Source of the DNA: Hyphomicrobiales bacterium | GTDB taxonomy: Bacteria > Pseudomonadota > Alphaproteobacteria > Rhizobiales > Rhizobiaceae | Assembly (NCBI GenBank): GCA_900468625.1 | Contig: UBUL01000022.1 | Location: 1 to 64,000, forward strand | Length of the DNA stretch: 64,000 bases | Reading direction: 5' to 3' | In this document: positions 1-8,933 of the stretch, one piece after another | Layout of the letters: the number at the start of each line of letters is the position of its first letter | Numbering within the stretch: position 1 is the first letter of the stretch | The notes under the pieces: model-generated | The model's input: the letters and a program-made list of their open reading frames with translations, nothing else | The model's database searches: none | Told to the model about the DNA's origin: nothing | Position numbers and translations under genes: made by a program

Positions 1-149
1 AAACATGATTTGCTCTAGATGGACTGGCTCCAGCTGACCGGACGCTGGTGCACGTTTTCCAGGTACAATTTAGCTTCGGCTTGCAGTGACCGCTGCAATA
101 AATCGGATGCCACACAACTTCCGGCTTGATCCCGGCGATAACAAGAGCG

Positions 150-1154
150 TCACGCCCTGCGTTCTGAAAGGGAGATCACTTCTGCCGGCTGCCGTAACCC
201 GGTTGCGACGACAGAAACCCGCAGTCGTCCTTCAAGTGTTTCGTTGAAAGTCGCGCCGACGACGATGTTTGCGTCGGCATCGACCTCCTCGCGGACACGT
301 GTGGCTGCCTCGTCAACGTCAAAAAGCGTCATGTCCAGCCCGCCGGAGATGGAGACGAGCAGTCCTCTCGCTCCCCTGACCGATGTATCGTCGAAAAGCG
401 GATTGGCAACCGCCGCCTCTGCCGCGATTCTGGCGCGGCCGTCCCCCGCCGCTTCGCCCGTGCCCATCACCGCTCGACCCATGTCGCGCATCACCGACCT
501 TACGTCAGCGAAATCCAGGTTGATCAACCCTTCTTTGACGATCAGATCGACAACGGAGCTGACGCCCGCGTGAAGAACGCGATCGGCCATTTCGAAGGCG
601 TCGGCGAAGGTTGTCTTGGCATCGGCTATGCGGAAAAGGTTTTGATTGGGAATTACGATCACCGTGTCGGCGCTTTCGCCGAGACGCTCAATCCCCTGTC
701 GTGCCGTCCGCATTCGATGTGTACCCTCGAAGGCGAATGGCATGGTGACGACACCGACCGTCAGCATGCCCGCCTTCCGCGCAGCCTGAGCGATGACGGG
801 CGCCGCGCCTGTTCCAGTGCCGCCTCCCATGCCCGCAGTGACAAAACACATGTGTGTTCCGGCCAGGTGGTCCATAATCTCGTTGACAGTTTCTTCCGCT
901 GCTGCCTGTCCGGTCTCCGCGAGGGATCCGGCGCCAAGCCCTTCGGTGACGGTCAGGCCGAGCTGGACAAGCCGCGGCGCCATTGACATCGACAGAGCCT
1001 GGGCATCGGTGTTCGCAACGATGAATTCGACCCCCTTGAGATTCTGCGCGATCATATTGTTGACAGCATTGCCACCGCCGCCGCCGACGCCAATGACGGC
1101 AATCCTCGGCCTGAGGTGCGTTATGTTCCGGATGGTAACCTCCGTCGGTTTCAT
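150..1154 (-). CDS. ftsZ2: FtsZ2-type short FtsZ homologue
   Basis: 334-residue tubulin-like GTPase of the FtsZ family. The nucleotide-binding glycine-rich loop (VGGGGGNAVN, about residues 23-32), the tubulin signature GGGTGTG (110-116) and the T7 synergy loop (NLDFADVRSVM) are all intact, so GTP binding and polymerisation look possible. The protein stops shortly after the GTPase and second domain; the long linker and C-terminal peptide that recruit FtsA and ZipA-type partners are absent. Sinorhizobium meliloti is known to carry a comparable short FtsZ2 besides the full-length cell-division FtsZ, and the length here fits that paralogue. It lies alone: no ftsQ, ftsA or mur genes are nearby, and the next gene upstream on the same strand is a ketoacyl synthase 53 bp away. 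A modulating or accessory role in division is inferred, not shown. Confidence 0.88.
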   Translation of the reverse strand: MKPTEVTIRNITHLRPRIAVIGVGGGGGNAVNNMIAQNLKGVEFIVANTDAQALSMSMAPRLVQLGLTVTEGLGAGSLAETGQAAAEETVNEIMDHLAGTHMCFVTAGMGGGTGTGAAPVIAQAARKAGMLTVGVVTMPFAFEGTHRMRTARQGIERLGESADTVIVIPNQNLFRIADAKTTFADAFEMADRVLHAGVSSVVDLIVKEGLINLDFADVRSVMRDMGRAVMGTGEAAGDGRARIAAEAAVANPLFDDTSVRGARGLLVSISGGLDMTLFDVDEAATRVREEVDADANIVVGATFNETLEGRLRVSVVATGLRQPAEVISLSERRA

Positions 1155-1207
1155 GGAAGATCAGCTCCTGGGCAAAGATAAAGGTTTCATGATGCGGTGA
1201 GGAACCA

Positions 1208-2506
1208 TCAGCCGAAGGAGGATATCCGTCGACGGCTTTGCGCCGGCCAGCGCCGGAAAAGTGCGCTGGCATTGACACCGCCAAAACCGAAGCCGTTGGA
1301 TATCGCGTATTCAGCGTCTATGGGGCGTGCTTCATTTGCGACGAAATCGATTCCGGTCGCTTCCGGATCCGGAATACTCAAGTTCAGGGTCGGTGGTGCG
1401 ATCTGGTTCTTGAGGGCCAAGATCGTGAAGATTGCTTCCAGCCCCCCGGCTGCGCCGAGCAAGTGTCCTGTTGCCGACTTCGTTCCACTCACTGCGACAG
1501 ATTTTCCATCGCCAAACAAGCTCTTGATAGCCCTGACTTCTCCGAGATCGCCCACCGGTGTCGAAGTGGCATGCGCGTTCAGATGACCCACTTCATGAGG
1601 GGCCACGCCGGCTTGCGCGATGGCAAGCTCCATTGCTCTCAGCGCCCCGTTTCCATCTTCGGGACCGGAGGTGATGTGGTGGGCGTCGGCCGTCGTCCCG
1701 TATCCGACGAGTTCGGCAATCGGGGTGGCACCGCGAGCAAGAGCGTGGCTCAGTGCTTCGATGACGAGTATGCCTGCCCCTTCGCCCATGACGAAGCCGT
1801 CACGAGAAACGTCGAAGGGACGCGAGGCCTTGCTCGGCGTTTCGTTGAAACCGGTCGACAGCGATCTTGCCGCGGCGAAACCGCCAAGGCTGACGATGTT
1901 CATGCAGGCTTCCGTTCCGCCGCAAACGGCAATGTCGGCTTCATTGGATCGAATAAGCCTGGCGGCATCGCCGATGGCTTGAACGCCAGCGGCGCATGCC
2001 GTCACGGGCGCGCCAAGTGGACCTTTGAAGCCGTGGCGGATTGAGACTTGTCCGGCTGCGAGATTGACCAGGAAGGACGGAATGGTGAAGGGCGAGAGGC
2101 GGCGCACACCGCGTTGATCGACGGTGCGGACGGCCTCGGTTATTGCTGGAAAGCCACCGATGCCGGACGCGATGATCGTCGCAGTTCTCAACCTGTCTTC
2201 ATCCGACGCCGGCCTCCAGTTCGCTTGCGTCAGCGCTTCTTCCGCGGCCGCCAGCGCGAAAATGATGAACCGGTCGACCTTGCGTTGATCCTTTGGCGGC
2301 ATGATCGTATCCGGATCGAAGCCTCCCTCGGGATCTTCGGCGAGAGAGGGGACCACGCCTCCGATTTTCGAAGGCAGATCTCCGACCACATCGTCACTCA
2401 GTCGCCGAATGCCGCTTTTGCCGGCGAGAAGGCGCGACCAGGACATATCAACGTTCGCTCCAAGGGGACTGACGGCCCCCATACCCGTAACAACAATACG
2501 ACGCAT
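1208..2506 (-). CDS. Beta-ketoacyl-ACP synthase II (FabF family)
   Basis: 432-residue thiolase-fold condensing enzyme that would extend acyl-ACP chains with malonyl-ACP. The catalytic triad of the KAS I/II class is visible: Cys171 in TACAAG, His312 in NAHATSTPVGD and His348 in KSATGHLLGAAGG, with the conserved Lys343. The start at 2506 is chosen because an AGGTGG ribosome-binding site precedes this ATG and the family N terminus (RRIVVTGMG) begins there; the open frame runs 26 codons further upstream without family similarity. No acyl carrier protein, fabD or fabG gene is adjacent, so this is not the housekeeping fab cluster. It is more likely an accessory FabF/NodE-like paralogue making a special lipid. 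A functional link to the nearby FtsZ2 gene is not evident from sequence. Confidence 0.85.
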   Translation of the reverse strand: MRRIVVTGMGAVSPLGANVDMSWSRLLAGKSGIRRLSDDVVGDLPSKIGGVVPSLAEDPEGGFDPDTIMPPKDQRKVDRFIIFALAAAEEALTQANWRPASDEDRLRTATIIASGIGGFPAITEAVRTVDQRGVRRLSPFTIPSFLVNLAAGQVSIRHGFKGPLGAPVTACAAGVQAIGDAARLIRSNEADIAVCGGTEACMNIVSLGGFAAARSLSTGFNETPSKASRPFDVSRDGFVMGEGAGILVIEALSHALARGATPIAELVGYGTTADAHHITSGPEDGNGALRAMELAIAQAGVAPHEVGHLNAHATSTPVGDLGEVRAIKSLFGDGKSVAVSGTKSATGHLLGAAGGLEAIFTILALKNQIAPPTLNLSIPDPEATGIDFVANEARPIDAEYAISNGFGFGGVNASALFRRWPAQSRRRISSFG

Positions 2507-2684
2507 CTGTTTTCCACCTGCCTTCTTCAGGAATAGGCATGCAATCAGCGTCCCGACCGACAATGGGTCAGCGCCAGCTCTCAAAACCTGTAATTCCTCA
2601 AAGGTCCAAGAACGCTCTCACCCCACACCGCCGGCAGCTAGATCTCGGCCGATGTCAGTGCCGGCTCCCGAGCCGACATAGCCT

Positions 2685-3272
2685 TCAGGCAACATCGTCG
2701 CGATGCGCGATACGCCTGACTTCACCAGTGGCCGCGTCGAGTACGCCCTGCGACAGCTTCTCATCCTCGATGATACGGGAAAGCGTAACGGCACCGACCA
2801 TCAAAGACAGAATCGCCATCGCCTTATCGCTCGGACTTGCGCCGCCGGCATCACCCATCAGTTCATCCAGCACCTCGAAGTGAGCTCGAATGCCATCTTC
2901 AAACGGGCGCCTGACCTCCCTGCTTTGCCGAGCCGCATCCGCTCCCAGCGCCACCAGGGGGCAACCTTCCGCCATCTCTCCTTTGTGATCCTTGGAGAGA
3001 TAGAATGCCATGACCGCTTCCAAGGGGTCGGAGGCGTCTGCGGCCGCGCTCGACCATCGTCTTGTGGCGCTTTCCAGAGCGCGCCTCGATGCAAGCGCGG
3101 CAAGATCGTCCTTCGACGCGAATTGTTTGTAAAAAGCGCCTTGGGTAAGACCGGCGCCCTTCATCAGGTCCTTCAGCCCGATCCCGTCGAATCCATGCTC
3201 CCGGAAGAGCCGGCTTGCCGCGTTGATGACCGCTTCGCGATTTGCCTCTGCCTGAGCCCGACTGACTCTCAT
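2685..3272 (-). CDS. TetR/AcrR family transcriptional repressor
   Basis: About 195-residue TetR-family regulator. Residues 5-55 form the N-terminal helix-turn-helix domain (AVINAASRLFREHGF, then GLKDLMKGAGLTQGAFYKQFASKDDL), followed by an all-helical ligand domain of the size usual for the family. An in-frame ATG exists at 3284, but GGAG sits at the right distance from the second ATG at 3272, so that start is preferred. It is transcribed divergently from the RND efflux pair starting at 3372. The 100-bp gap carries two copies of an inverted repeat resembling a TetR operator, so it very probably represses the pump and itself. The same operator occurs before the SDR gene at 10743, which suggests a second target. 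Confidence 0.9.
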   Translation of the reverse strand: MRVSRAQAEANREAVINAASRLFREHGFDGIGLKDLMKGAGLTQGAFYKQFASKDDLAALASRRALESATRRWSSAAADASDPLEAVMAFYLSKDHKGEMAEGCPLVALGADAARQSREVRRPFEDGIRAHFEVLDELMGDAGGASPSDKAMAILSLMVGAVTLSRIIEDEKLSQGVLDAATGEVRRIAHRDDVA

Positions 3273-3284
3273 ATCGATCTCCAT

Positions 3285-3335
3285 TTAGATTTCACTTGAC
3301 ATCTATAGCACATTTAGAGTTAGATCGCAATCTAA
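3285..3335. promoter_or_regulatory. Two tandem TetR-type operators
   Basis: Two inverted repeats with the same geometry lie between the divergent TetR and RND genes: TTAGAT-N10-ATCTAT at 3285-3306 and TTAGAG-N10-ATCTAA at 3314-3335. Their centres are 29 bp apart. The second also contains a nested perfect TTAGAT-CGCA-ATCTAA repeat (3320-3335). A third copy lies at 10613-10634. Assignment to the TetR protein at 2685 is inferred from position. Confidence 0.7.
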
Positions 3336-3371
3336 TTTAACTGCTGCGCCCGTCAACAAGGGTCAAATGAC

Positions 3372-4487
3372 ATGAATCGCAAAATTCTCCTCGCCTCCGT
3401 CGGCATATTGGCGGCCGTTGGCGCCACTACCTTCGTTCTCCTTGCCGAATCTTCGGAAGGAAAGGCGCAAGCCGCGGACCCCCGCGTGGCGCCGCCACTC
3501 GTCAGTTTGGTGGATGCAAAGAGGCCGGACACGATGATACGCACCTTCACCGGCACGATCGCCGCTCGGGTGCAAAGCAACCTCGGATTTCGAGTGCCCG
3601 GCAAGATCATAGAGCGTTATGTTGACGTCGGCCAGCAGGTGAAAGCCGGTCAGCCTTTGATGCGCATCGACGAGACCGACCTGCGTCTGGCGCTTGCCGC
3701 AAAACGCAACGCGGTCGCTGCGGCTCAAGCCGTCCTCACCCAGGCGCAAGCTGACGAGAGACGCTACGCCGCTTTGGTGAAAAACGGATTGGCGGCCGCT
3801 TCTCCGCAGCGCTATGAACAGGCAAAAGCAGCCCTGGACACCGCAACTGCACAACTTGCCGCAGCGCAGGCCGATGCAAGCGTCGCCGAAAATGCGGCAA
3901 CTTATTCACTGCTGATCGCCGATACTGATGGCACCGTGGTCGAAACGCTCGGAGAGCCGGGGCAAGTGGTCGCGGCTGGACAGACGGTCATCCGGCTCGC
4001 TCAGGCCGGACCTCGCGAGGCCGTGGTCTGGCTTCCGGAATCCGTTCGGCCCCAGATTGGGGACGTTGCAGAGGCCAGCATCTACGGCAACGAAAGCCGG
4101 CAAGACAAGGCGCGGCTTCGGCAGATCTCGGATGCCGCCGATCCTCAAACCCGCACCTATGAAGCACGCTGGGTCCTGGATGGCTCGGCAGCGTCGGCTC
4201 CGCTCGGCGCGACGGTGACGATCAAAATCGCCAGCGATGGCGGTCAGGCGCATGCGGCGGTGCCGGTTGGTGCTGTTTTTGACGATGGCAGCCGAACTGG
4301 CGTGTGGGTCTTTGACCAAAAATCATCGACCGTGCACTTCCGGCAAGTGAAGGTGGAGAAGATGGGCGAGGAGGTCGCGGTGGTTTCCAGCCTCAAGGCA
4401 GGCGAGCCGATCGTCGCTCTCGGAGCGCATCTCCTGCAGGACGGTGCGAACGTCCGTGCGGAAAAAACAGAGGCGGCCAACCAATGA
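3372..4487 (+). CDS. RND efflux periplasmic adaptor (membrane fusion protein)
   Basis: 371-residue HlyD/AcrA-type adaptor linking an inner-membrane RND pump to an outer-membrane channel. An N-terminal hydrophobic segment (residues 5-25) serves as signal or anchor; no lipobox cysteine is present. It is followed by a barrel-sandwich hybrid half (NLGFRVPGKIIERYVDVG, about 73-90), a helical hairpin rich in Ala and Gln (about 115-165), the second lipoyl-like half (DGTVVETLGEPGQVV), and C-terminal beta-barrel and membrane-proximal domains. Its stop codon overlaps the start of the pump gene by 4 bp (ATGA), so the two are translationally coupled. Expression is probably controlled by the divergent TetR repressor. 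No outer-membrane factor gene is present, so a TolC-like protein encoded elsewhere would be needed. Confidence 0.9.
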   Translation: MNRKILLASVGILAAVGATTFVLLAESSEGKAQAADPRVAPPLVSLVDAKRPDTMIRTFTGTIAARVQSNLGFRVPGKIIERYVDVGQQVKAGQPLMRIDETDLRLALAAKRNAVAAAQAVLTQAQADERRYAALVKNGLAAASPQRYEQAKAALDTATAQLAAAQADASVAENAATYSLLIADTDGTVVETLGEPGQVVAAGQTVIRLAQAGPREAVVWLPESVRPQIGDVAEASIYGNESRQDKARLRQISDAADPQTRTYEARWVLDGSAASAPLGATVTIKIASDGGQAHAAVPVGAVFDDGSRTGVWVFDQKSSTVHFRQVKVEKMGEEVAVVSSLKAGEPIVALGAHLLQDGANVRAEKTEAANQ

Positions 4488-7400
4488 CCTTCAATCTTTC
4501 CGCGCTCGCGGTTCGCGAGCGAGCCGTTACCCTCTTCTTCATCGTGCTGCTGGCTGCGGCCGGCGTCTACGCTTTCGCCAAGCTTGGACGGGCGGAGGAT
4601 CCCTCGTTCACCATCAAGACCTTGACGGTGACGGCCGTGTGGCCGGGCGCGACGGCGCGCGAAATGCAGGATCTTGTCGCAGAGCCTCTCGAGAAGCGCC
4701 TCCAGGAACTTACCTGGTACGACCGTGTCGAGACGACCACGCGGCCGGGATATGCCTTCCTGACCGTCACGCTGAAGGACAGCACGCCGCCCACAGCGGT
4801 CGAAGAGGAATTCTACCAGGCTCGAAAGAAGCTTGGAGACGAGGCACGCAACTTGCCCCAGGGCGTGCTCGGTCCCTTCGTCAACGATGAGTATTCCGAC
4901 GTCAGCTTCGGTCTATATGCCCTGAAGGCCAAGGGCATGCCGATGCGCGACCTCGTGCGCCAGGCAGAGGTGATCCGCCAGGACCTTCTGCATGTGCCCG
5001 GCGTCAAGAAGATCAACATTCTCGGACAACGGCCCGAACAGATCTTTGTCGAATTCTCCTTTGCCAAACTGGCCACTCTCGGAATTTCGGCACAGGACAT
5101 CGCGGCCGCCTTGCAGCGGCAGAATACCGTGACGCCGGCGGGATCGATCGATACGCGCGGCCCGCAGGTGTTCATCCGCTTCGATGGGGCTTACGGCAGC
5201 ATCCAGGCAATCGCCGATACGCCCATCGTCGCAGCCGGACGCACGCTGAAGCTCTCGGATTTTGCGGAAATTCGCCGTGGCTATGAAGATCCGGCGACCT
5301 ATCTCATTCGTCACAACGGCGAACCGGCCATCATGCTGGGCGTCGTCATGCAGCAGGGCTGGAACGGGCTGGAACTCGGCAGGGCGCTGGAAGAAAGATC
5401 CGGTGCGATCGCACGAACCTTGCCGCTCGGCATGACGCTCGCCAAGGTCAGCGATCAGGCCGTCAACATTCAGGAAGCCGTCGGCGAATTCATGCTGAAA
5501 TTCGCCATGGCGCTTGGCGTCGTGCTGTTCGTAAGCCTCATCAGCCTCGGGTGGCGCGTGGGCATCGTCGTTGCGCTTGCCGTGCCCCTCACGCTTGCCG
5601 TCGTCTTCCTCATCATGCTGGAGACCGGCCGGTTCTTCGACCGTATCACGCTTGGGGCGCTCATCCTGGCGCTCGGCCTTCTGGTCGACGATGCCATCAT
5701 CGCTATCGAGGTGATGGTGGTGAAAATGGAAGAGGGCATGGATCGCATCAAGGCGGCCGCCTATGCCTGGAGCCACACGGCCGCCCCCATGCTGTCCGGC
5801 ACGCTGGTGACTATCATCGGGCTGATGCCGGTCGGCTTTGCCCGCTCGACCGCCGGCGAATATGCCGGCAACATCTTCTGGGTTGTGGGCTTTGCCCTCA
5901 TCGTCTCCTGGATCGTCGCCGTGGTCTTCACACCCTACCTCGGCGTGAAGATGCTGCCGGCGACCAAGCCGATCGATGGTGGCCATCACGCCATCTACGA
6001 CACGCCGAACTATCGCCGCCTTCGGGGGATGATCGAGTTTGCCGTGCGGCACAAGTTCGTCACCTGCGCGGTGGTCGGCATCGCTATGGGTGTGTCCATT
6101 GTCGGCATGGGAGCGGTCAAGCAGCAATTCTTCCCGACGTCGGACCGCCCCGAAGTACTGGTGGAGGTCCGCTTGCCCGAGGGCACCAGTATCGAGACGA
6201 CAACGGCGACGGTCGAAAAGCTCGAAGGATGGCTGCAGAAACAACCGGAGGCTAAGACCGTCACGAGCTATGTAGGGCAGGGCGCTCCTCGCTTCTTCTT
6301 CGCGATGGCGCCGGAATTGCCGGACCCATCCTTTGCCAAGATCGTCGTGCTGACGCCGGACGCCGAGGCCCGCGAAGCCCTGAAGCAACGCCTTCGCACT
6401 GCTGTGTCAGACGGGCTCGCTCCGGAAGCCTACGTTCGTGTTACGCAGCTCGTCTTCGGTCCCTACACGCCATTCCCGGTCGAGTTCCGCATCATGGGGC
6501 CCGATCCCAAGCAGTTGTACCAGATTTCGGAGAAGGCTCTCGATGTCATGAAGGGCATACCGGATGTCCGGCAGGCAAACCGCGACTGGGGTAACCGCAC
6601 GCCCGTGCTGCGTTTCGTTCCCGATCAGGATCGGTTGAGTCTCATCGGTCTTTCGCCGGCGGAAGCAGCTCAGCAGATGCAATTGCTGTTGAGCGGCATT
6701 CCGATCACGCAGGTTCGCGAGAACATCCGCAACGTGCCCGTCATCGCGCGTAGCGCCGGCGAAAACAGGCTCGATCCGTCAAGATTGGCAGACTTCTCGC
6801 TGATGAGCCGCGATGGCCGGCAGGTTCCGCTCGATCAGATCGGCCACTCGGAAATCCGGTTTGAAGAGCCGATCCTGAAAAGACGCGATCGAACGCCCGT
6901 CATTACCGTCCGCTCCGACATCAACGAGGCAACGCAGCCCCCGGAGGTTTCGCAGCAGGTGATGAAGGCGCTTCAGCCGCTGATCGCCTCGCTTCCGGCC
7001 GGCTATCGTATCGAGATGGGAGGAAACATCGAGGAGTCCTTGAAGGCCAATGTCGCCCTCGTCCAAATCTTCCCGGCGATGATTGCCGCCATGCTGATCG
7101 TCATTGTCTTGCAGGTCCGCAGCCTGTCGACCATGACCATGGTCATGCTGACGGGGCCGCTCGGCCTTGCCGGCGTGGTTCCGGTCCTGCTCTTCTTCCA
7201 TCAGCCGTTCGGCTTCAACGCCATTCTCGGATTGATCGGGCTGGCGGGAATCCTTATGCGCAACACCTTGATCCTGACCGAGCAGATCAAGGAGAACCAG
7301 GCAGCCGGTCTCGACGACTATCACGCCGTCATCGAGGCGACGGTGCAGCGGACACGTCCGGTCATGCTGACGGCACTCGCCGCCGTTCTTGCCTTCATCC

Positions 7401-7594
7401 CTCTCACCCATTCGGTATTCTGGGGGTCGATGGCCTACACGCTGATCGGCGGTACAGCGGTCGGAACCGTAATGATCCTGCTGTTTCTTCCCGCTCTCTA
7501 TGCCACGTGGTTCCGCATCAAGCCAACGAAGGGAGAAGCACATCATCCAGTGCAAAATGCTCCGGAGCTGCAACGCGTTATGGCTGCGGAGTGA
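4484..7594 (+). CDS. RND efflux transporter permease
   Basis: 1036-residue proton-driven RND pump of the AcrB/hydrophobe-amphiphile type. A first transmembrane helix (residues 12-32) precedes a large periplasmic loop, then a block of helices with the RND motif GLLVDDAIIAIEVMVV containing the adjacent acidic pair used for proton relay. A second loop and a second helix block follow (GLIGLAGILMRNTLILTEQI near the C terminus), the internally duplicated pattern of the family. The length is normal and no frameshift is visible. It overlaps the adaptor gene by 4 bp and is followed 4 bp later by a TetR-type gene that may be cotranscribed. The substrate cannot be told from sequence; drug, solvent or host-derived compounds are possible. 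Confidence 0.93.
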   Translation: MTFNLSALAVRERAVTLFFIVLLAAAGVYAFAKLGRAEDPSFTIKTLTVTAVWPGATAREMQDLVAEPLEKRLQELTWYDRVETTTRPGYAFLTVTLKDSTPPTAVEEEFYQARKKLGDEARNLPQGVLGPFVNDEYSDVSFGLYALKAKGMPMRDLVRQAEVIRQDLLHVPGVKKINILGQRPEQIFVEFSFAKLATLGISAQDIAAALQRQNTVTPAGSIDTRGPQVFIRFDGAYGSIQAIADTPIVAAGRTLKLSDFAEIRRGYEDPATYLIRHNGEPAIMLGVVMQQGWNGLELGRALEERSGAIARTLPLGMTLAKVSDQAVNIQEAVGEFMLKFAMALGVVLFVSLISLGWRVGIVVALAVPLTLAVVFLIMLETGRFFDRITLGALILALGLLVDDAIIAIEVMVVKMEEGMDRIKAAAYAWSHTAAPMLSGTLVTIIGLMPVGFARSTAGEYAGNIFWVVGFALIVSWIVAVVFTPYLGVKMLPATKPIDGGHHAIYDTPNYRRLRGMIEFAVRHKFVTCAVVGIAMGVSIVGMGAVKQQFFPTSDRPEVLVEVRLPEGTSIETTTATVEKLEGWLQKQPEAKTVTSYVGQGAPRFFFAMAPELPDPSFAKIVVLTPDAEAREALKQRLRTAVSDGLAPEAYVRVTQLVFGPYTPFPVEFRIMGPDPKQLYQISEKALDVMKGIPDVRQANRDWGNRTPVLRFVPDQDRLSLIGLSPAEAAQQMQLLLSGIPITQVRENIRNVPVIARSAGENRLDPSRLADFSLMSRDGRQVPLDQIGHSEIRFEEPILKRRDRTPVITVRSDINEATQPPEVSQQVMKALQPLIASLPAGYRIEMGGNIEESLKANVALVQIFPAMIAAMLIVIVLQVRSLSTMTMVMLTGPLGLAGVVPVLLFFHQPFGFNAILGLIGLAGILMRNTLILTEQIKENQAAGLDDYHAVIEATVQRTRPVMLTALAAVLAFIPLTHSVFWGSMAYTLIGGTAVGTVMILLFLPALYATWFRIKPTKGEAHHPVQNAPELQRVMAAE

Positions 7595-7598
7595 CATC

Positions 7599-8378
7599 AT
7601 GTTTCGGCTATGTACTGACGTGACCGCCCAAGGGGTGAAGGAAAAAGCTGACGGCTCAGCATCGACGGTCCAGGATGCTGACTGGGCGTCCGATCGACAG
7701 GAACCGGAGTTCGAGGAGCAGAGACCTTATTTCTCGGCTTCGGATGAAGCCATTGTAGCGCAAGGGCGTGATCGCATCCTGGATATTGCGGAAAAACACA
7801 TTCGCCGGATCGGCCATCGCAAGACAACGATTGCAGACATTGCGTCCGACCTCGGTACAAGTCGGGCGAACGTGTACCGCTTCTTTCCTACAAGGGCCGC
7901 GATCGACAATGCTGTATGTGGCCGTATCGTGAATGAGCGCGATGAAATTGCTTTTTCCATCGCACGGACAGACGCGGCAGCGAGCAAAAAGCTCGCCCAA
8001 CTTTTGAACGTCCTTCATCGGCACAGCAGGAGGACGCTGATGGAAGAAAAACCCGTTCACGAACTGTTTGTCGCTGCTACGAGCGAAAATTGGGCAGCGA
8101 TGAATGCGCATAATGAGCGAATGCGGGCGATCCTGGAAGCGATTATCCGCCAGGGCCTGCAATCGGGTGAATTCCAAGTTGAAAACATCGCCGATGCCGC
8201 AAAAAGAGTGGTCACGGCGTTCCTGCCGTTTTCCCACCCTGTCCTGGTCGCGCAATGCTTCCAGGAGGAAGACGAGATTGCTGCGTCGGTCAACGCCCAA
8301 ATTCGTTTCATCATGCGGGCGCTCGGCGAACCTGTCTCGCGACGCGACGAGGCTTCCAGGGCACTCATAAACGCCTAA
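7599..8378 (+). CDS. TetR/AcrR family regulator downstream of RND pump
   Basis: About 259-residue TetR-family protein. The helix-turn-helix is at roughly residues 50-95 (ILDIAEKHIRRIGHRKTTIADIASDLGTSRANVYRFFPTRAAID). It carries an unusually long N-terminal extension, about 45 residues of polar sequence, before the DNA-binding domain. The start at 7599 lies just after the pump stop codon; the open frame continues upstream inside the pump gene without family similarity, and a later internal start cannot be excluded. Position suggests cotranscription with the efflux pair, giving the locus a second TetR regulator besides the divergent one at 2685. Confidence 0.82.
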   Translation: MFRLCTDVTAQGVKEKADGSASTVQDADWASDRQEPEFEEQRPYFSASDEAIVAQGRDRILDIAEKHIRRIGHRKTTIADIASDLGTSRANVYRFFPTRAAIDNAVCGRIVNERDEIAFSIARTDAAASKKLAQLLNVLHRHSRRTLMEEKPVHELFVAATSENWAAMNAHNERMRAILEAIIRQGLQSGEFQVENIADAAKRVVTAFLPFSHPVLVAQCFQEEDEIAASVNAQIRFIMRALGEPVSRRDEASRALINA

Positions 8379-8414
8379 ATCTGCTCAGCCATCTTGATTC
8401 CGTCGAGGTGCCGA

Positions 8415-8449
8415 TTATCTAGTGTGCTAGATAAAAGTGCACTAGATAA
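8415..8449. promoter_or_regulatory. Operator of the MarR/OhrR-like regulator
   Basis: A perfect inverted repeat TTATCTAG-TGTG-CTAGATAA occupies 8415-8434, and a further CTAGATAA half-site lies at 8442-8449, ending 7 bp before the start codon of the MarR-type gene. Such overlapping palindromes before a MarR gene are the usual autoregulatory arrangement. Binding is inferred. Confidence 0.7.
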
Positions 8450-8455
8450 AGAATC

Positions 8456-8902
8456 ATGTCGATGAATGCGATGAACTCCCGCCGTGAGGTGGGTACCCAG
8501 CTTTCCTTTGCGCTCTATGGCGCAGCCAATCGAATGGCTCGTCTTCACAAGCCATTTCTGCAGCCGCTTGGACTGACGTTTCCGCAGTATCTCGTGATGC
8601 TTGAGCTCTATGGAGGAACGCCACATGCGGTCGGAGAGCTGGGCGCAACGCTCGACATGGACACCGGAACGATCACACCGCTTCTCAAGCGTCTCGAAGC
8701 TGCCGGCATGGTGACGCGCACGCGCGACCGCGACGACGAGCGTCGCGTGTTGATCAATCTGACGAAAGCAGGCGAAGCCTTACGCGATGAACTTTGGTCC
8801 ATCACGGACAAGATCAAGACGGCTTGCCAGCTCACCGATGAGGGGTTGGTGGAACTCCGTGATGTCCTTCATGGGTTCGCTCGCCCCGAAACGTTGCCAT
8901 AA
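8456..8902 (+). CDS. MarR family regulator, OhrR-like without the sensing cysteine
   Basis: 148-residue winged-helix MarR protein. The segment QLSFALYGAANRM plus PQYLVMLELY, TGTITPLLKRLEAAG and DDERRVLINLT follows the OhrR subfamily closely. In peroxide-sensing OhrR proteins the first motif reads QLCFALY, and that cysteine is the sensor. Here the position is Ser17. The only cysteine seen is near the C terminus (TACQLT, about residue 123). The protein may therefore sense something other than organic hydroperoxides, or act as a constitutive repressor. No ohr peroxidase gene is adjacent; the next gene is a COG2085 oxidoreductase 31 bp downstream, the likely target. A strong operator lies just upstream. 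Confidence 0.87.
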   Translation: MSMNAMNSRREVGTQLSFALYGAANRMARLHKPFLQPLGLTFPQYLVMLELYGGTPHAVGELGATLDMDTGTITPLLKRLEAAGMVTRTRDRDDERRVLINLTKAGEALRDELWSITDKIKTACQLTDEGLVELRDVLHGFARPETLP

Positions 8903-8933
8903 CCGCCTTCCCAGCTCGCAGAAAGGACATTCC

